Source: Tubiluchus corallicola
Lineage: Eukaryota > Priapulida > Priapulimorpha > Priapulimorphida > Tubiluchidae
Direction: 5' to 3'
Length of the DNA stretch: 62,000 nt
Assembly: GCA_030141605.1 (NCBI GenBank)
Contig: JAQGDQ010000616.1
Location: 1-62,000, forward strand
Positions 55,101-61,100 of the stretch are shown piece by piece. The translations under genes and the position numbers were made by a program. The notes below the pieces were generated by a model. The model ran no database searches. It worked only from the letters and a program-made list of their open reading frames with translations, and was not told where the DNA came from. Position 1 is the stretch's first letter; each line of letters begins with the position of its first letter.

Positions 55101-58100
55101 TCCGTGTACCATCATATTCTTGGATGTGATCAAGTGTAGACTTAGCATGTGTGCTTAAAGCATACATATTTTAATCATGGACGCTTTGCATCCCCAAGAA
55201 ATAAGTTCTGTGATTGTAAGTGAACTACAATAGCTTCATTAGTAGCTTTAATTCTAAATGGTACCAATGGAAAAATTAGCTTTGTGGCTGTGAAGTAAAT
55301 ACATTGTTTTGCTCCATTGTTTAGGATTTTATCAAGTTTATGTATAAATTTTCATATCTTTGTTTGTTTAAAATTACGATTACAAATTACAAGTTTATAA
55401 AATTACATAATTATGTCAGTTTCATTCTGCACAGTATTCTAACAATGGTTAAAAATTTACTGCGGCGAGTTTAGTAGCATGCTGCTTGTCATCTTAATGC
55501 ATTTAATTGAGAAAAAATCCGCCAAATTCAATAACAAGAATTTTATGATGAAATAAAAACTTTCATCAGCAAAATTAGAGCTTTAAAATTATGGTGTATA
55601 AAACACTTTTGTTGGCTTTAAATATCTTAATAAATATTGCTGTATTTCTTACACACAAAATAATCATTTAACAACTGAGAAATCAGTATTATTACTTCTC
55701 GAAAGATTTGGACTTTTTAGGTAAATTCTGTCTTCTTGAATAAAGACATTAACACTTACAGCAGAATGCAAATAAAGATTGCTGGTTGGTGTGAGGATCG
55801 AGTTCGTTCGAGTTTGAACGTTGGAATTCAATTCGAACAATTTTTTTCAGTTCAATGTAAATTCGAACCTAAAATTATAGCTTCGAATAATTCAGCATTT
55901 ACATACGTTTTTTATCATTAAAACGTTGAAACGTCACACAATTTAGCTGCAATTTCTGTGCACAATTTTTAAAAACAACTTATTAGTATTTTCACTATAA
56001 AACAAAATTCAGCTATATGCATGACCTTTGTGAGATCGCTTTTTGTTAGTGATTCGAATTCTCAAAAATTCGGTTAGATAAAAGTCACAAGTTCGATTCG
56101 ATTGTAATTTATTTTCTGGTAGAGAATACTGACACCCGATTGCCAGCAATCATATAAGCTGACTTACCTCGTGACATCCATAGAACCAGCCCCTGATTTG
56201 AAGAAGTCCGTGGAACCCTCAACAGTGGTTTTCAAAATGGCTTCCCAAACAATCTGCGTAAATAAAATAAAGCTGTATTACAGCATCAGTAAGTGTTTAT
56301 AACAACAACATCAATTCTATACTTCCCATACTTCTGTTATAATTATATGCCTTGCATTGACAACAGAATAGCTGAGTTGGCCGTGCATGGCTTCGAACAC
56401 AATAGCAAACATAAGATCCATGAGGCAGAACATTAGGAATTTTTACTGCCATATAAGTTGCATTACTTTCACATTGCTAGCCATTTGTAATTCATCCTCC
56501 GTGAAGATGAGTGCCTCCTCCTCTTGGTCCTGCCCAAATTTGTGAGCTTTTACCATCTTTCCATCTTCAAGCTCCAAACTTCTAATGTTCACCTGCAAAT
56601 GTTAATCAAATAATCAGCATGTGTCCAAACTTCTGATGTTCACCTGGAAATGTTAATCAAATAATCAGCATGTGTACATAAATTAACCCTGCAAGACACT
56701 TGCTGTCAAACTTCACTGTTTATGTCTTTATAAACTTGCACATTTTGCTCAGATTGGCATTGAAACATTTCAAATTTAGCGCTGTATAAACATCTTGCAA
56801 AAAAAGAAAAATGAAACAAGTGACATCCCGCGACATTGTGCATGTGCGACTGTTGCTGTACTTAGTTCTAATTACACGTGGGTATGATAGTCGTTTCTTT
56901 CTTGCATTAAAGTTGCTCAATTTCATTTAATTTTGGTTCGTTCTTTTTCTAAATGTTTAAATGTGACTTTAACTATAATGTAATTTTTTATATGATTCTC
57001 ATACTGGAAGCTGGAATTGGTGTCATTCAGCATTAAACAGCAGTGCATACTCAAACTTAATGTCTTATCAAGGATATCCCTCTAAGATGAGCCACTGAAC
57101 CAGCCGAGGTGTTTCAGCCATGTTTCAATGTGAATACATCTTTCCTCTACAAGCTAAATCAGTATGACACTTGAAATTACATACAGCAAGTGTCAAAACC
57201 AGCTGGCCATGCTTTGTAATAACTCAGCCATAATCCCACCACAAAGTTGTTTTAACTTAATTCTAAATAATAGCGTGCTGGAATCTTGACATTTCCTAGA
57301 CTTTCTGCATTTTCAAATGAACTAAATGATGATGATGATGATGATGATGATGATAATAACAATAATAATTACTATCATCTTATACTTAGTTCAATTGAAA
57401 ATGTAGAAAAAATCTAGGGAACATCATGATTCAAATAAATCATTCTTGAAGCAACATGCCATGGTACATTGATGAATTAATTTTAAACTGCTGTTTAAAC
57501 TGATTTTTAAACAAGCTGCTTAAATGCAGCCATAATTGTTTTAAATTCAATTCAACATCAAGAATCAGTTTTCACATATTGTAATCTCTGATACTGTGAA
57601 ACATAGAAACAACACATTTTGGTAAAGTTTAGTTTCTCGTACCACCCCACCGTCGTTTCCAAAGAGCAACATTCCCTCATCGTGCACCAAAGCCGGACGA
57701 CCCATTCCGGGAATCTCTACCTCTCTGGCTCTACGAGGTAACGGCCGCCTCCACATGGTGGACCCGTAGAACGTCACCATCTAGAAGCAACGATTTCAGT
57801 TATGCAGCCAATTATTACAACAATCGCACGATTTCAGTTATGCAGCCAATTTTACAAGGGGAGTATCATGACATTCTTGAGGTAGCACCAACTTTGAAAT
57901 CTTAGTCAGTTCAGATAACTGCAGTCAACATCTTTATAGGAAACATACGTTCAAACTCTGGCAGCATGAGAAATTTACAATCGCGCATTCAGCCAGGGCC
58001 AAATTATGGTCTTATGGAGGCCCCCTCAGACTGGGCCATCCCTAACTTAGCCACACCTGGCTTGAATATTTTTACTAGTAATATGCTTTAGCGACATTTC

Positions 58101-61100
58101 TTTTGCTTAAAGTAAACTTTAAATAAACAAGAATAGCTATCTTTTGTTTGTCAATAAAAACATTCTTTGAGAAATATCACCATTTTACAATTTATTGCAA
58201 ACCAAATCAGCACGTATTTCAACGCAGCTGTAATCAGAAAACAGATTTTTTAATAACCACTAGATAGCAGCTGTAATAAGAAAACAGAAAAGAAATTAAT
58301 ATGAGTTTGTGATATTGATATCTTTTAACAGAGCCCTGTTAATCTATAATCCAGCCCTGGAGATAACACTTATCTCACTAGTATTTGCAGAATCATCTTA
58401 ACTCTGGCTAAAATTTTCTAATTCTAGGATACAATTGTGTGCCTCTTGACCCATAAAACTAGGATCATGTTGACATTTTCTTATGCTTTTTAACAGTTTT
58501 GTCTTGATATATAAAACCCAGCATTTGCCCAGCTTTTGCATTTAAATTACATATAATGTATTTAGCTGAAACTGAAAAAACAAATAAACTAAGATATAGC
58601 TAAACAATTTAAGATAAAACTACTGACAAATTCTTTGCATTCTCAATAATGTCACTATACAAAAACAAACAAAATTACTAGTTAGACTGATAAATATCAG
58701 AACCATATTATTAAGTGGAAAAATGTTCATATAATAAAAAAAACACTGATTATAGTCGCATTAAAATGTTAATGTAAAAGTGAAGTGTTTTTCTGATATT
58801 TTAAACCTCATACATAACAGATTAAAGAAAGACTAAATTTACAAAACGTAAAATGAAGGTTTTTCTGATGCGCTGGTGAACAAAGAACTTGAGCATTTAA
58901 TATTAATTTTATGTCATGAATATGTTTAGATCACTAATCCTAAAATTCTAAAGCATTAATCACTGTATTGCCTATGATATAGTATCATAACTAATAAAGA
59001 GTTAAAGAAGCAACTACCATAAGCTCACTCATTTTAACTTTCAAGTCACATTATATCACACTCAAGAAACAGCCTACAAGAAATAACATCATGCGATTTG
59101 CTGGGCCGAGTATTTATCTGCAGCAATCCTTTTAGCAAATGGAACTACTTGTCTAAGCAATCAGCTTCATCCCCCAACAGCAATTAAGGGTATTAAACTA
59201 TCTATTTATTGCAGTGCTCTGGACAAGCATTGTTACATTAAGTGTCAGATAATCTGAAAACACTAAACTCAAGTTTCAGCATCATCAACCCAAATCATAA
59301 TATTAATCTAAGCAAAACGTTTAGTTAAAAAACCCTGTCTAGCAGTTGAAGTGGCACACCAAAAAGGCAGCTATGCAATATTAGGCAATAACTACAAAAA
59401 CCAGTCTTATTTCAATACTGGCTTCACCTACCTTGAATCTAGATGAGACTACTAGTCACTTACTAGTCAGACCATTGATTATCATCTATTCGTTCTCTTT
59501 CTAGAACACATTAAGCTAAAGTAAACTTTACTCATAACATGGGGTCGCCCAGAAAAACCGTCGCCCAGACCAACTCATTGCATTCATTTGGGTAGAGGCA
59601 GTTGTAACAGAGTCTCATCTCATTTTGTAACCTAGTTTCACCTCTTTTCAAAGAGTTATAATCTGTAAGGTCCTGTGACAAACACATAAGATAGGTTCGG
59701 CATTAATTATAATACCAAAATTTTAATAGATTTCATTATTTTTACAGTAAATTTATTCACAATTTTTATCTTCTTGATCTCCCAGAAGGTTAGTGTTTGT
59801 CATATAAGTGTTTATGTAAAATTTGTAATATAAAAGTTAATGTGTATTTAACTGTTCATAACTGGAGGAGCATCATGAACTGTACAATCCTACCTGAAAC
59901 TTTGTATCTTTTAAATTTCGTTGTTTACAGCTATAAAATTTTTAATAGTATATTCCTTCTCTAAAAAGCACCACTAGGATGTTTATTTTTACACTGTTCA
60001 AAGAACGACAGATTAAAAATGACTATTTTTTGCTCATTGCTAGAAAACTACATAGAAAAAACATCCTGGAAGGATTTGATGGCACCTTGGAAGGAAAAAA
60101 AGCAAATTGTTTTGTTCAGGCTTTAGAAATTGCTAAATTTGGAAAAGGAAATACGATTAAAATTTAACAAAAGTGAATTATGGCCAGTGTTAATTAGAGC
60201 AATTAAGACCATTTCACACAAATGACTTGCAGCATTATTGTTTCAGAACAAAAATTCTCTGCTGCATTCAACATGAAAATGAAAGAAATTATAGCTGGTG
60301 CATTCCACTTAGATAGATGCTATGCAATGCATTGACATAAGCGTCCTTTTCACGAGAAACTGGACCTAGTTACCACTTTCAAAGGAGGAGAACACGGCTA
60401 TACCCTGATGCTGGTCTGTTTTAAACACCTCTCCACAAGAATGGAAAACTGAGAGTTCAACTGAGGAACGTCTTTTCTGGACAACTATTGCACTTATTAG
60501 TGTATTTTTGTTCTTAGTACCAAAGATTCGCGTTACTTACCTTTCCATCAATTCTACTCCAAGCTCCCGGGTAATGATCGCAACCTCTTATCCAGTTATG
60601 CAGAACTTTGGCTGATTTATTCCAGTCTTTGATCTGTAACACACCACAAATGTTTTGTCACTGCAAAATATATTATACACTGCATTTGTTTATTTTGGAG
60701 CAAAGTGAACGGACGAGTGGTTACAGTAGGAACATTGTGGGTAATGAAACCACTGCTAATTCAAAAATATTTATTTATACCATTAATTCGTACTCTTATA
60801 CGGTACAACAATTACACAAAAAATAACACATGATAAGAATTACAATATAAATTTGTTCAAGCTGTACAGTAAAGGAAATAAAGGTTTGGTAATTTGTTAA
60901 AGCAAAGTAAAAAGATAGTAAAAAGAAAACCGTAGTAGTATATTAGCCTTATCTGAATTAGCATAGCTGCCAAGAAAGCAGAAAGTTTTGGGTTCGATTC
61001 CTAAAAGAAGCATACAATTTCTTTCTAATTTAGTATTGTTTAACACGTGTCTATTGGACTGCACTGTTAAATATACAGAAGAAATGTTACCTCTCCAGTT

